Of a DNA stretch of 64,000 nt, positions 22,807 to 34,200 are shown one piece after another. Numbering within the stretch: the stretch's first letter is position 1; every line of letters begins with the position of its first letter. The translations under genes and the position numbers were made by a program. The stretch lies in assembly GCA_038373885.1 (NCBI GenBank), contig JAWZYV010013533.1, forward strand, positions 1 to 64,000, given 5' to 3'. Origin of the DNA: Cheiracanthium punctorium (Eukaryota; Arthropoda; Arachnida; Araneae; Cheiracanthiidae). Below the pieces are notes generated by a model, which saw nothing but the letters and a program-made list of their open reading frames with translations, had not been told where the DNA came from and did no database searches.

Positions 22807-24312
22807 TTCTGAAGAAAAACTTACAAACATCTTTTAGCATAAATCAAGCCATGATGAAATGTCTTTAAACAAGATAAAGTCAAAAATTTTAAACTTTTAA
22901 CAGGTAAAATAAAATATAAAAACATTAATGCAAATTTAAAATTTTTATTTTGTTTCGTCTAAATATGCATACAATTTTAAAGGCATCATTAGCGCATTCT
23001 TAGTTTAAAAGTTTAAATATACTACAGAACGGACCGAATAACCCCTCCCTCTTCCCTCTTTAGTATAGAAATTAAGGTTTCTGAGATTTAAAAGCACACC
23101 CGCGTTTTCATTTTTCCGCTAAACTTCAGAATTGGGGGAGGGTGCATGTTGATATATTTTCTTTTTTAGAAATTTAAACTCTTCATATTTTTTTCCTTTA
23201 CATGTTCCACCAAAATTATCAACAACAACAATAATAATAATAATAAAATATAAATAAAATATTAATTTTATCGAGCGGTCTGTCAACAAAATTGTGTCTG
23301 AAATGTATATTTGCATCACAGTCTCACTTTTTTGTTACCTCTAATGTCACACTAAATGATATGACTTGCAGAAAATCCCACTGTTTGGATCTTAAGCTAA
23401 TTAAAACGATGGATAACTACCAGAAAGTTGATGATTCACTGATACAAATGATAAGTAATTTTAATGTACATTAATTAATACGGACTGTTCCACTTTTTAT
23501 GAATTACATCACTGTACCTTTAATGAATACACTGAGTCGTTTCACTTAATTTACCACCATGCCCAATTAATTCTTTGATAATTCTATTATGGTTTTGAAA
23601 GCGAAAACATCATATTTTGTTTTGTTAAAAATAATAAAGTGATAATATGATGAAAATTTCAAACGTCGAGATTGAACTCTTTTCACGCATTAAAAATCAA
23701 CATATCATTGGAGATTATGCAATGCCATATCCTTGCTAAAATGTTTTAACAGACTTAATACAAAACTTTTTAACTGGATGTTTTTTTTTTTTTCAGATGC
23801 CCCATTCATAAAAGTTAAGTAATGCTAATCTGTTGAAACAACTACGAACTTTTTTTTTTTTTTTTTTTTAATTCTTGTAACAAAAAATATTGTATGTTAA
23901 CAGCTTTAAATGAATGAACATGTTCAGTTGCAACAGTATCAGTAAGTGAAAGAGCATGTGTATGTCAAAGAGTAATTTAATTCAGAAAAATTTTTGAACG
24001 GTTTTAATAATAGAACCTTCATTATATTCACAGAGCCAGTAAGGAGATGCAAGCCCAAAATGCGGATCACTTTTATGACGTTCTCAAGCATTTGCGTGTT
24101 TGTGCTAGGCTTGGCAGTTTTGGTACTCCAGTTGATTGCCCTCGGCTCTTCTCACTGGGCTGAGTATTCAACAATCATTACCATTGGTGAGCATTTTATT
24201 GTTTCTCTTTCAGTTAAGCATTTTGATGTTTCACTTTTCTAGTGTATTGATACTGGTATTATAGCAATGTAAATGTAATTTCGTAATAAATATAACTCAA
24301 CAATACCTAGTC

Positions 24313-24358
<46 letters not shown>

Positions 24359-27300
24359 GATCGATTGTACGTGAGACAATATTCTGTATTAAAGCTTTTT
24401 TTTAATCTTCTAAACCTCCAAGGGACTGATACGTAAAACTCTGTTAACTTATTTCTTGCTTTCACTGCAATGCGCCTGCAATTTACGTTATTTAAAAAAC
24501 ACGGGTATCACAAAATATGATTAAATTTTAAAGCTTGCAAGGAATATTGTTTTTTTTAATTACAAATATTTCTAACATTTTTTTTTCATTTTTATTATTT
24601 TAAATCTGCATTAAAATTGTACTACGGAAACAATTTACATTATTCGCTCATTCCCAAGACACTCGGAGCGTTTTTGCCATTAGGAGCATTTCTTTTTCTT
24701 TTAATAAAACCAAAACTCTCTTTGTCATATTTTGAACAAGAAATTAATTTTCATCAATATATGCATGTGAATGTTAAAATTTTACGAAGTACAGTTAAAA
24801 ATTCAGGACTAAAACACACAACAAATCAAAAGTGTACTACAGTGTGTTCGTTGGTGAATCCTAATTTTGCTAGTCTTTCAGATCGATATTTTGTGTTAGT
24901 ATGATTTTTATTATACTTGGTAAATTTTTTGGATAACCGAACAGCTCTTGCAAAAACTAATTTAATCCGAAGCCATAATAAAGTATTTACGGAAATACCA
25001 CATAGTCAAACTATCCTTTACAGGTCCAAATCTTTTGCTGAAATTCTGTACTTTGGTAAATACATTTTAATTTTTATATTCATGAGAGGAATATGAAAAT
25101 ACTTCTGGGTTATCGCGGAGCTATTTCTATAAGTTAACTAATTTCATCATAAGGGAATATGAAATCACCAAATTTCATCGGTATCGGTTTGGTATTGGAC
25201 CTACTAAGTTGAGCCAATGCATACGGTTCTGGTGATAGTGACCAGGAAAATAGAGTGTATTACGCTAATGATGCAAATGGGTTAAACATTTCACATACAC
25301 ATGCGCTATTTTTGTTAGCTTAAAACTTTATTTCTGTCCTGAAGCTAAATTTTGTCTATATGGAAGTAGTCAAAATCTCCAAATGCGCTTTTCCTTGTTG
25401 TTCCTTTAGATGTATTGTTGTCAGCTTGTATGACTGAATACAGAAAGTCATTATCATGGAGAAGTGCTGCATATGAGTTCATAATTTGTATTAGAGAAGA
25501 GAAAAGCAGACGCTCTCTTCCTTCGAACGAATTTTTTATATATTTTGTATTGGTACCATACATCTGCTAGTAAAATTCATTGTTAGATAATATTTTTATA
25601 CGTTAAGTCAAAAACTTGGGTCTAACATAATTTGTTTGGCGTAATGCAAATTTTATAAAAGGACTTTTAGTTTTTAGTAAAAATGTCAGCCTTTTCTAAT
25701 TTTTCAAGCCTTTCTGAGATTCTAAATTTCAATACATTGGATAAACTATGCTGTTTTGGATGTCATAGAATCAAAATTATTTTTATCTTGCTGCATTTTA
25801 ATTATTGTAACATCAATACAGTTTGTGTTAATGAAATGCGAGGGGAAAAAATAGCTTCTCATTTGATAATACTTTTGTGTATCAATTGTGGTCTGACAAG
25901 GACAGTGTATGGTGATATTTTAGAAATCAGAACTTATTCTGTATTTCACTGTGATAGAGCAGTATGTCATTGCGGCCATTACAACTGTCATTGTTGAAGG
26001 TTAGGGGTAGTTTTTTTTCTTTACTCCATAAGGACATGTTTGTCACCTTTTATTGTTCTTTTGTTTAAAGCTTCCATCCATTTGTAAAAGTTGAGCTTAT
26101 CTTCAACAACTGTATTTTAATAAATCAAGAACATTCTTAAAAAACATAAAGAGGGCGTTATACGGAAGTTTTAGCATGCTTTATAATCAGATGAACGTAA
26201 TCTTATTCATCAAAATTTCTTCAAACATAACTGTCACAAATTATTTATTTTTCCACTAATGTTTATTTTGCTGTCTCTGGGTTATTGAGGGTATATCTTT
26301 AAGCAGTGTCAAAGACTGGTAACGCAAAAGTAAATCTGTCCACATGTGAAAACATTTGCAAGTAACTGAAACGATGAATTTTAGAACTGTTGAAACACAT
26401 CTTTGCCCATTATTTTAATCATGTTGGCTCACAATTTTGATCCAAATTTCAGCTGATATATATCACAATTTTTTAAAGTGACGATTTATTTATAAGATTA
26501 GTCATCAGTTTTTCACTGGCTATTTGTTAAAAATTAATTAGTTATTTGCAATAATCATTCCCCTACAATTCATGTTTTTTCAGTCGTATTTTATTTTGAA
26601 TGATATAAATTTTTGGAAAATAAAAGTATTGCTTAGAAAATCTGGTTAAGAAACTTGACTAATATTTCAACACTTTTTCAGAATTATTATTACGTGCTGC
26701 GAAAAGACTGTGTTAGCGATCTTGCTTGCTGTATAAACCTGGGTCGGTTTTGCGCTCCGCACCTTTCAAGAAATGCGGAACTTGAGTATATAAATGCCTT
26801 GTTGCATATGTAGGGTTTAGTAGATAAACTGCAAAACATCATTACTAATAATAAATTTTAAAGTATCACTAATAATTAAGAGTTAGACTTGAAATCGTCA
26901 GCGATTGCATCTAAAAATCTGATTAGTGAGTAGCTTCCATATTAAATATAGTAATGCGTTTGAATAATAATAATAATAAAATCTTTAAGACAATGTTAGC
27001 ATTTGTCTTAACTACACCTAATAAACTGTAAGTTAGTACTGATTTATCTTTATTATTATTATTTTAAACTTCACCAGCATTTGCCCTGTGTCCGTTATAC
27101 TATGTGTACTACGCCGGTTTGTTGAAATAATTATTCTATCTTCCGTTGTCTTGGAGTTAACTCTTATTTTGTCAAGGAATACCCAATTCAATTACTCGAT
27201 AGAATTAGACTGAAGATTTATATGTAACAGAGCCAGATGTGTAATTTTCGGGTCCGTAAAAGCACTTTCTTTTTGGTATTTAAAAAAAAAAAACCACCCA

Positions 27301-30300
27301 TTGTCGATGTTTTCATAAAAGCATAACTTAACAGTTAGCTGTGTATCAGAGCAAACAATGACATCGTTTCAAAAATTAATGTTTCACTCAATATTTTTTT
27401 CTTCCCTATATATTTATATATTTAATTAATTCTCTCGTTGTTGAGTATGTCTTAAAAGAAGCCCATCCTGGTACATTCAAAATATTATTCACTGAGTTCT
27501 TAAGTACACGCACGTGTATAGTGCGGTCGGTGCAGGGCTCGAAGTAAGTCGCGGCAACGACAGCAAATGCCGTTGGATTCCCCCAAATCGCCGCGGCGAC
27601 ATCGTTCTCGTGGCAAGTTTATCTGCGAGTATTTAAAATTTTATTACTTGAGTGTGAATTTCTGTCTTAGATATATTTTAAGGTTGCTCATGAAATTGCA
27701 GAATATTTACAAGGAAAAAGTGAAGCATTTCTCTCTCTTTCCCTCATTGTGAAAATTTAAGATCTTGCCGTGAGCTGAATGATTTTTGCTGCTAGCTTAT
27801 GAAAGCGCATGGCAATATTTTGCAGCCAGCTTCAAAATCTCATTTCTATAACTTGTGCGGCGGGAAAGGCGGCTCTAAGTAGCCATAAATGTATAGTAAT
27901 AAATGTATTGTACAATATTAAACCCATTAAGCGCCAAAGCTCCTGTTACGGGAACATCTATTATATATTTTTTTTTCTTAAAATATATATTTTAACGCAA
28001 TTTACGAAATACACATTTTATATAAACATTTACACTATAAGGTGTGTTATATATTTCTATCGGAACAATATATTTTAATTTAATGTTTTTTTCTAATTTT
28101 TAAAATGTGAAATTTTGTCTTTATGACTGTGTTATATAAAACTAAAAAATAAATGGTCACACACACTTAAATGTTTTAAGTAGAAGGCATATTTAAAACC
28201 GATATCTTGAAGAACAACATTCTTAAAATCCTGCATGAAGTTGAAAACGCTTATATTTTCTGTTCCCACAACGGGAGCTTTGGCGCCCTCCCACTAGTTA
28301 GCATTTCCAGTTTGATTTTGCTACCGTTCAACAATAAAGAAAGGTTTGGCACTTCGCCAGCTGGTTATTTCGTACATTTATAGTATCAACAACAAAAGTA
28401 ATTACTTTATATATACAGTTTTGAGCAGCATCTGCGTAAAAAAAAGAATTGTTGTATCCAAAATTTAGGGAAACATTTATCCCCATAAGACGCCAAAGCT
28501 CCCGCTACGGTAACATGCTATATTTCCTAAATGTTTTGAGTTTAAAAAAAATTTCAACTGTTCTACAATAGAGGCATGCAGTGTATGTAAAAAATGTATA
28601 TACATTAAAAAATTTCTATCTGATTCTCATAGCGGCGTTTAATGGGTTAAATGAAAATTTACATGATGTACATCATTTTGCTTATCATTTATACATCACC
28701 TTAGAAAAATGAAGATGTTTAAAAAATGTTTGATAAAATTCATTTTCTTTCATTCATCATTGAATTGAACTTATATTTCAGCAAACACCGAAGAGCATGG
28801 TCACTATGGCTTATGGTCCATGTGTTTCAAGAAAGTGTATCGCAAAGTTGAAATCTGCGACCCTTCGGATACCTATTTCAAGAGGCCCCCTTACCTTATT
28901 CTTACTGCCATTCTATGTATCTTGCACGTTTTCCCAGTCCTTCTTTTCGTTCTTCTTGGATTCGTTGGCGTAGCACAAATTTGGAAGAATGATACCAACT
29001 TATACATAAAGCGAAGCACACTTTGTGTAGTGGAAGCATTGGTAGCTAAGATTTCGGGTAAGTGGATTTCTTTACTAAATTTTACATTCATCTTGTAACA
29101 GATTTTGATTCTAAATATGATATAACAAAATCATTGTAAACCATATCAAATATGCTGCAAGTGTATTATGATCAAATAGAATTATCTTTAATGTATAGGA
29201 CGTAAAAATGCTTGTTCGAATGTATGCCATGTAATAAGTTCAAAGGTTTTTAATTTATGCTCGTAAAATTTTGAGAGCTAATTTTATTAATATTATGTTT
29301 TATTTTTTTTCAGGTGTCATTGCTGTAATGGCTCTTGTATTTTCTTGCATTAATGTAAATCGTTCCGCAGGGTACATTGAAGTCAGAGGATGGACATTTT
29401 GGATTCAGGTAGAATATTTAATTCCACTGTAACAAATGCAAGAATTTTTTAACAAACATAAATTATTATAATAAGTAAATATGTAACATAGCTGGTAATT
29501 TAAATTTTCTCTTTTGTAAATTAAAAGCATAAACAATTTATTAACTACTTTAATCTGAAATTAAAATTATTTAAATATTTTAAGGTTTGGAATAATAAAC
29601 AGTTCTTTTCATATAAACTTTGGTTATCAGAATAAATCTATATTAATTACACTTTAAAATGTTTAATGGTTCATACTTTGAAAGGACTGTGCTTTCAGTG
29701 AAGCATTTATGTATCATCAATATTTCACTATCACAAATCTCTTCACTAGGACTGTTGCCAGGAAAACTTTAGAGAAGTGGGGGCAAAATGTTAAAGATGA
29801 AGACTTTTTTTACACTGAAATTTAATTTTTATAATTTTGTTTCATGGAATAAACATTTCGAGCTTTGGGAAGGGAGCAAACCCTCTTACTACTCACTTTA
29901 AACTAATGATAAATTTAAACGTAATGCCTTTATATTACGTTGAAACTACATAATATGATGACTTCTGTGCTAGAAATCAGCTGACCGAAAAAATATTTTG
30001 GAACTCTGGTCTAATCAGCAGACCGATGCGAATTTTGTTATAGACTTCTAAACGATTACAATCGACTGTACTCGCTTACAAATTGGTATTTTACAATAGG
30101 AATACTTTATTAAATTTGCATTATTCCAAAGTTTCGTATATTTTTAGATTTCCCTAAACCTAACATTGCAATCAATTAACAATTTTAACATCAGACAGTC
30201 ACAGTCTTTCTAAACACTGACGGTATTTTTAATCTTTATCAATTCTTCTAATCAGTTCAAATAACTGCGTATAGTCTCACATCTAGTCAGTAACCTACAT

Positions 30301-31101
30301 TGTTTTTTCAGCCCATCGGGTGACAGTGATTCTCAAATTCCAAAAAGCTTCAAATGCGGAAGCTCCGCACGTCGAACAATAAACAATTTTTTAAAACTAT
30401 TTGGAGTCAAGATATTGGACACTGCTAATGATGACGTATTATTTGCAACGATAAAACTATTAAAACTGTTTACCACATTATCTAAAGTATAATTGGACAG
30501 TGTATAATGCATCATATAATTCGATCTGTTATTCCTGTTCAACGGTGAAACTAATACACTGTCTTATCTCATCGTAGACGGTAAATTATACGCAAAGTCT
30601 GCAGCTTTAAGATTGTTAATGGCGTAGCTACTACTTTGGAATTAATTGTGTGCTCTGTCATGCTTTTATTTCGGAAATATTTTTATATGATCTATCAAAC
30701 GTTAATAAAGCTTTTTCATTTGTTACCAACCTTAGGTTGCCGCTGTCTGCCTGGACGTAACTAATTTTGCTATTAGCGTTCTGGAAACTGCTCGTATCTA
30801 TGTAGTCCCAAGTCCCCTGCAGATCGATCCGGAAGGCAAAAGAGCTGAAACATACGGTAATCCGACTTTCGACGCTAATTCACCTGAGCTTCCAAGATCG
30901 CAGAATTCGAAAAATGGCACTAACAAGGCTGTTGCTGTTACCGAAACCAGTGGTCATCCTTACGATGAAAGCAAAATTGGTCAGACACCGACTGAGAAAA
31001 ATATTGGAGAAAGCGAGGCAAAAAATGCTGTTCCTACTTTGACATATGTAAACGAAGCTTTCCTTGAAAGTTCTCCCAAGCCTGCAAGACGCGAAAAATA
31101 A
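18321..31101 (+). CDS. Claudin/PMP22-type four-transmembrane protein (5 coding exons)
   Basis: The model joins 18321-18393, 24034-24186, 28782-29057, 29314-29408 and 30736-31101 and gives 320 aa. All junctions are GT/AG; intron phases are 1, 1, 1, 0, and the frame stays open. Segments: an N-terminal cytosolic stretch (1-41) with basic RRCKPKMR before TM1 (about 42-63), TM2 (111-142), TM3 (155-180), TM4 (195-217), and a polar C-tail of ~100 residues rich in Ser, Asn, Glu and Lys. The first extracellular loop has W66, G85-L86-W87, C90 and C101, the W-GLW-C-C signature of the claudin/PMP22/EMP group. N183 is a possible glycosylation site in loop 2. Family members act in cell junctions or as channel and receptor partners; the exact role here is unknown. 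The C-terminus (RREK) does not look like a PDZ ligand. The main uncertainty is whether the 18321 exon belongs to this gene; without it, translation could start at the ATG at 24060 (287 aa). Confidence 0.82.
18840..19260. repeat. AT-rich MITE-like repeat (ttcagtg end)
   Basis: Degenerate 20-25 bp phrases such as aataaacaaa, ttgttaatt and ttggttaa recur on both strands, ending in 'gattttttcagtg' at about 19247-19259. A similar tract at 51087-51850 starts with the complementary 'cactgaaaaat'. I infer one repeat family with CACTGAAAAA ends. The left boundary is unclear. Confidence 0.5.
20670..20745 (+). mobile_element. SINE B, head fragment
   Basis: 'gccatggccgagtagataaggtgcc' at about 20678 is an A-box-like tRNA head matching the copies at 16070-16300 and 39272. 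The body is lost. Confidence 0.55.
22520..22690 (+). repeat. Local direct duplication (~95-bp spacing)
   Basis: 'gtcattagaaatag...gtgatgtcaa...tttacaaacg' at 22526 is repeated, with changes, as 'gtcattagaaatagaatagtgatggcaa...tttacgaacg' at 22620. A T-run lies between the two. Confidence 0.75.
22776..22804 (+). repeat. Poly(A) run, 29 bases
   Basis: An uninterrupted A tract in intron 1. It could be the tail of an old retro-insertion, but nothing recognisable precedes it. Confidence 0.85.
24034..24186 (+). CDS. Claudin-like gene, coding exon 2 (TM1)
   Basis: It encodes the basic stretch PVRRCKPKMR, TM1 (SSICVFVLGLAVLVLQLIAL) and the start of loop 1 with the conserved Trp in SSHWAEY. The donor is ttg|gtgagc and the phase is 1. 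Confidence 0.87.
24316..24355 (+). repeat. Poly(T) run, 40 bases
   Basis: An uninterrupted T tract shortly after the exon 2 donor. Its length will be unreliable in sequencing. Confidence 0.9.
27922..28646. mobile_element. PiggyBac-like MITE in intron 2
   Basis: TTAA flanks both sides (27918-27921 and 28647-28650). The ends are (a)CCCATTAAGCGCC and, read inward from the right, CCCATTAAACGCC. Internal inverted and direct repeats of a cgccaaagctcccg...acgg block occur at 27931, 28260 (inverted) and 28489. A TTAA target plus CCC-type ends is the piggyBac signature. There is no transposase ORF. Confidence 0.72.
28782..29057 (+). CDS. Claudin-like gene, coding exon 3 (loop 1, TM2, TM3 start)
   Basis: It encodes the GLWSMC motif, the second loop cysteine (KVEIC), TM2 (YLILTAILCILHVFPVLLFV) and the start of TM3 (LCVVEALVAKIS). 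The acceptor is tttcag and the donor gg|gtaagt, phase 1 on both sides. Confidence 0.9.
29314..29408 (+). CDS. Claudin-like gene, coding exon 4 (TM3, loop 2)
   Basis: It encodes the rest of TM3 (GVIAVMALVFSCI), loop 2 with an NRS sequon, and the start of TM4 (GWTFWIQ). The acceptor is a T-rich tract plus cag and the donor cag|gtagaa. The exon begins in phase 1 and ends in phase 0. Confidence 0.87.
29409..30735 (+). other. Claudin-like gene intron 4
   Basis: A 1.3 kb AT-rich intron with no recognised element. The acceptor is accttag. Confidence 0.7.
30736..31101 (+). CDS. Claudin-like gene, last coding exon (TM4 and C-tail)
   Basis: It starts VAAVCLDVTNFAISVLETAR, completing TM4, then encodes a ~100-residue hydrophilic tail with several Ser/Thr and acidic residues. 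The stop TAA is at 31099-31101. Confidence 0.88.
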   Translation, partial: VAAVCLDVTNFAISVLETARIYVVPSPLQIDPEGKRAETYGNPTFDANSPELPRSQNSKNGTNKAVAVTETSGHPYDESKIGQTPTEKNIGESEAKNAVPTLTYVNEAFLESSPKPARREK

Positions 31102-31293
31102 AAATGATTTTCTTTTTGAATTTTTATGCAGCATTTCTTTTAAAATGCTGCAGAAAAATTATGATTTTTTTATTTTTTATTTTATTTTTTTTTTTATGAT
31201 AAACAGTCACAATGTTATTGCATGAAAAGGGGCTTTCCGTTATAATATGAAGTTGTGTTGAGATCTGATGGTTTATGTGCTATGAAAGAGTCT

Positions 31294-31299
31294 AATAAA
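31294..31299 (+). promoter_or_regulatory. Poly(A) signal AATAAA for the claudin-like gene
   Basis: The canonical hexamer is 193 bp past the stop codon and is followed by a T-rich stretch. This gives a 3' UTR of roughly 0.2 kb. Confidence 0.65.
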
Positions 31300-34200
31300 A
31301 GATCTAACTGTTATTATACTTTGTGTGTGAAATAATTAACCTATTTTATTCTGAAATTTTTACAATTTAAATTATATTTATGTATATTGGAATGTAGCTT
31401 AAATTACATTTATTATGACCCGACTAGGCAAGCTATAGTTACACAATACCCATCAATGAAACGACAGCAAAAAGAAAGTTGGGTTTTGATTTGACGTACA
31501 AAGAAAAGGGCAGTTTCACTTCATTAAATGTTCTCTCTTAACAGTATATAGCATGTTTTGCATTAGGGGGATCATCTGCATTCTGAAAGGTTGAATGGCA
31601 ACCTTTTTCTTTTCACTTAATATTTAAATTCAACTTAGCAAATGAATAAGTAATAAAAATACAAATTTTCATGCCCCCCCACAAATAAAATAGCCAACCC
31701 TGTTACAAACCCTGAAAAAGGACTTCTCTTAATAGATAGCTGTGTAACTGCCCATGTCGGACATACACTGTCTGCAACAGCTCTCATACGATGTTGCATG
31801 TATATCACCGTGGTTGTGCCCCCAATACAGCCTTTATTTTTTTAATTTTTTTTTTTTTTTACGGAAGTGTGGGTGTGCTGTACACAAATTATATACTTGC
31901 ATTATCAGATTATTGTCTAATTTTGAAGCCAAAACTGAATGTTTCCCTCTTATTTTTGATATGTTATAAAAATGAGTAACAATTATTGAAAAAATTCTGT
32001 GCCACAAAGGTGGTCAAAAATTTGATGAACATTTTCCCTGAAAACTCATTGTTCTTACGCATGATTGAGAAACAGTTATTCTGTATATTTTAGGTTTAAT
32101 TCCAGATTTTATTTTGATCTCTAGTTCAAAAGCTCCCTGAATTTCATTTTTTTATGTTAAAGTAATAATTGATCGGTTAAGTAATTGTTATTTATCTCCC
32201 AAGATAAAGAGTGTGAAAGTTAATGAGGATGTTTAAACAGTCAAAATAGTTTTGTTTAAACGGTTACGTGAAGATGCATATTACCATTCCATACTCGTTA
32301 GCAATAATTATATTATATTTTGAAAAGTTTTTGACATTCCTTCGAGGAGCAGCTCACCATCATTTATAGTTATCCTATTAAACAAGTTATAAAAGCTGGA
32401 AGATGCAGATAAAGTACTTAAAAAGGAATTGAATTTATCAATTAATTTTGAATTGACGCAAAATAAAGTAAGAAGACAAACATCGTCTAGGCAAGAGAAA
32501 ATTAATATAACTTCGTATAAAATCACACATAAGAGTAACAACTGATGTGTGTTTTATACAAAATTATTTATTCTATTTTTTAAATTAAAAAATTACTGTT
32601 TGAGAGGGAATAGGGCATCTCTGTTCTTTTCTTGGTTGTCAAATTATTGTTGACACTTTACTATTGCAAAACTACTTGTGGCAGAAAGGACCACATGTAC
32701 TAAGCTATATTTCTTAATTCTTAGTAGGAATTCACAAAAAACTTCACCCTCCAGGTTAGAGACATCTCTCCATAGTTTTATTTATTCAGTATCATTGCTT
32801 TTTTACCTTTCAAATAAAGCTATTTTTAATTTAGGTTTTTCTTTCACTTAGGGATGAATGCATTATTTACATTCATACAGACCCTATGTAATCTATACTT
32901 TTGTGAAAATTTTTATTGATTAATGAATGGTACTGTTTCCTTTTATTAAATAAAAAGTTACAGCAATAATGATGGAAATTGATAATATTCTTAGTGATTT
33001 TACTTTTATCATGCAAAGATCTAATGCCTGTGATTTTTCCTGCAAATGTATATTAAAATAGTTAAAAGATGTTGTATGATCTAATGGTTTTATAATTTCC
33101 CCTACAGTTCATGTATGTACTGTAAATTGTTTTTTGTTTTACTTTCATATCCGTACACCTAAATGCTTGCCATTTATGTAAATTGCGTATTTCCGCTTTT
33201 GAATGTAATTTTGAGATGCACATGTAGTATTTGAAATATTATATATATATGTGTTGATATTCATGTGCATGCATGCCGTATGTCAGTTTTTCACCATCTC
33301 TGATCATATTTAGAAATATCTCAAATATTTTATGGACCTAAAAGCAAAAGTATGGGACCAAATACATTTTATGAAAAACATAATTTCATAATGAAAAAGA
33401 AAGACTAAAATGGCAAAATTATACATAACGAATAAAAGTACAATATTTTTGTAATTAATTATCTAGCATTCCAGTAGGGAAAATTAGCTAGATCAACATT
33501 GAAAACAAAAGCAAGAGTTTCCTGAAGCAGTCATACTTTGTGATTTAATAGTTGTTAGAAATCAAACTGAAGATTTTCCTGAGCTAGTAACATGTATTTA
33601 CGAGTGATAATTGCTATTTTGCACTCGTATTTTAAGTTAAAAAAATAATACGTTAAGATGCCTCGTTTTAAGCATTGAGAAATGTGCCTTAAGTGACTGC
33701 TACCAAATGAGCTGAGGTGTGAAGTACTTTCATCACGAGATATGTTATTTTGATCGTTCGATCATCGGATGATTCAAGTTCTATTTGAACTGTCATTTGA
33801 TTATCTCCCGATTACAGTGATTCAAAATGTTTCTCTCGCATTATCCCCGTCAACTATTCCTGTCTGCTTTCACAGAAGAATTGTCTCAATAAATATAATT
33901 ACACAAATCTCCGTTAAACTGCATGAAGGTGACCGCTGCCAAGATTATAATGGAATTTTCCAAAACACAACTTTATTTTATTTCATTTATTTATTTTGTA
34001 TTCAATGCATTAGTTATGAACAATTATCATTAATAGATTTGCGATATGTTTAGATTTTCAGATTTTTGATGAATTCACTTTCGTATGTTTATATTTTTCA
34101 AAAGAAAGGTAATTTTGCTATAACCGTGCCGACTTCCACTAATGCTTAATTCCATTTGTCTTCCAACATATAAGAAGCCAACATAGTATAGTAAAGATTC

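Larger units (their letters stand above)
18394..24033 (+). other. Claudin-like gene intron 1
   Basis: A 5.6 kb intron. It contains an AT-rich MITE-like repeat (about 18840-19260), a SINE B head (20670-20745), a more GC-rich tract at 21590-21800 with no gene seen, a local duplication at 22520-22690 and an A29 run at 22776-22804. The acceptor is ttatattcacag. Confidence 0.6.
24187..28781 (+). other. Claudin-like gene intron 2
   Basis: A 4.6 kb intron holding a 40-base T run (24316-24355), a more GC-rich tract at 27525-27640 that begins 'cagggctcgaag' like a hAT terminus, and a piggyBac-like MITE (27922-28646). The acceptor is tatatttcag. Confidence 0.65.
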
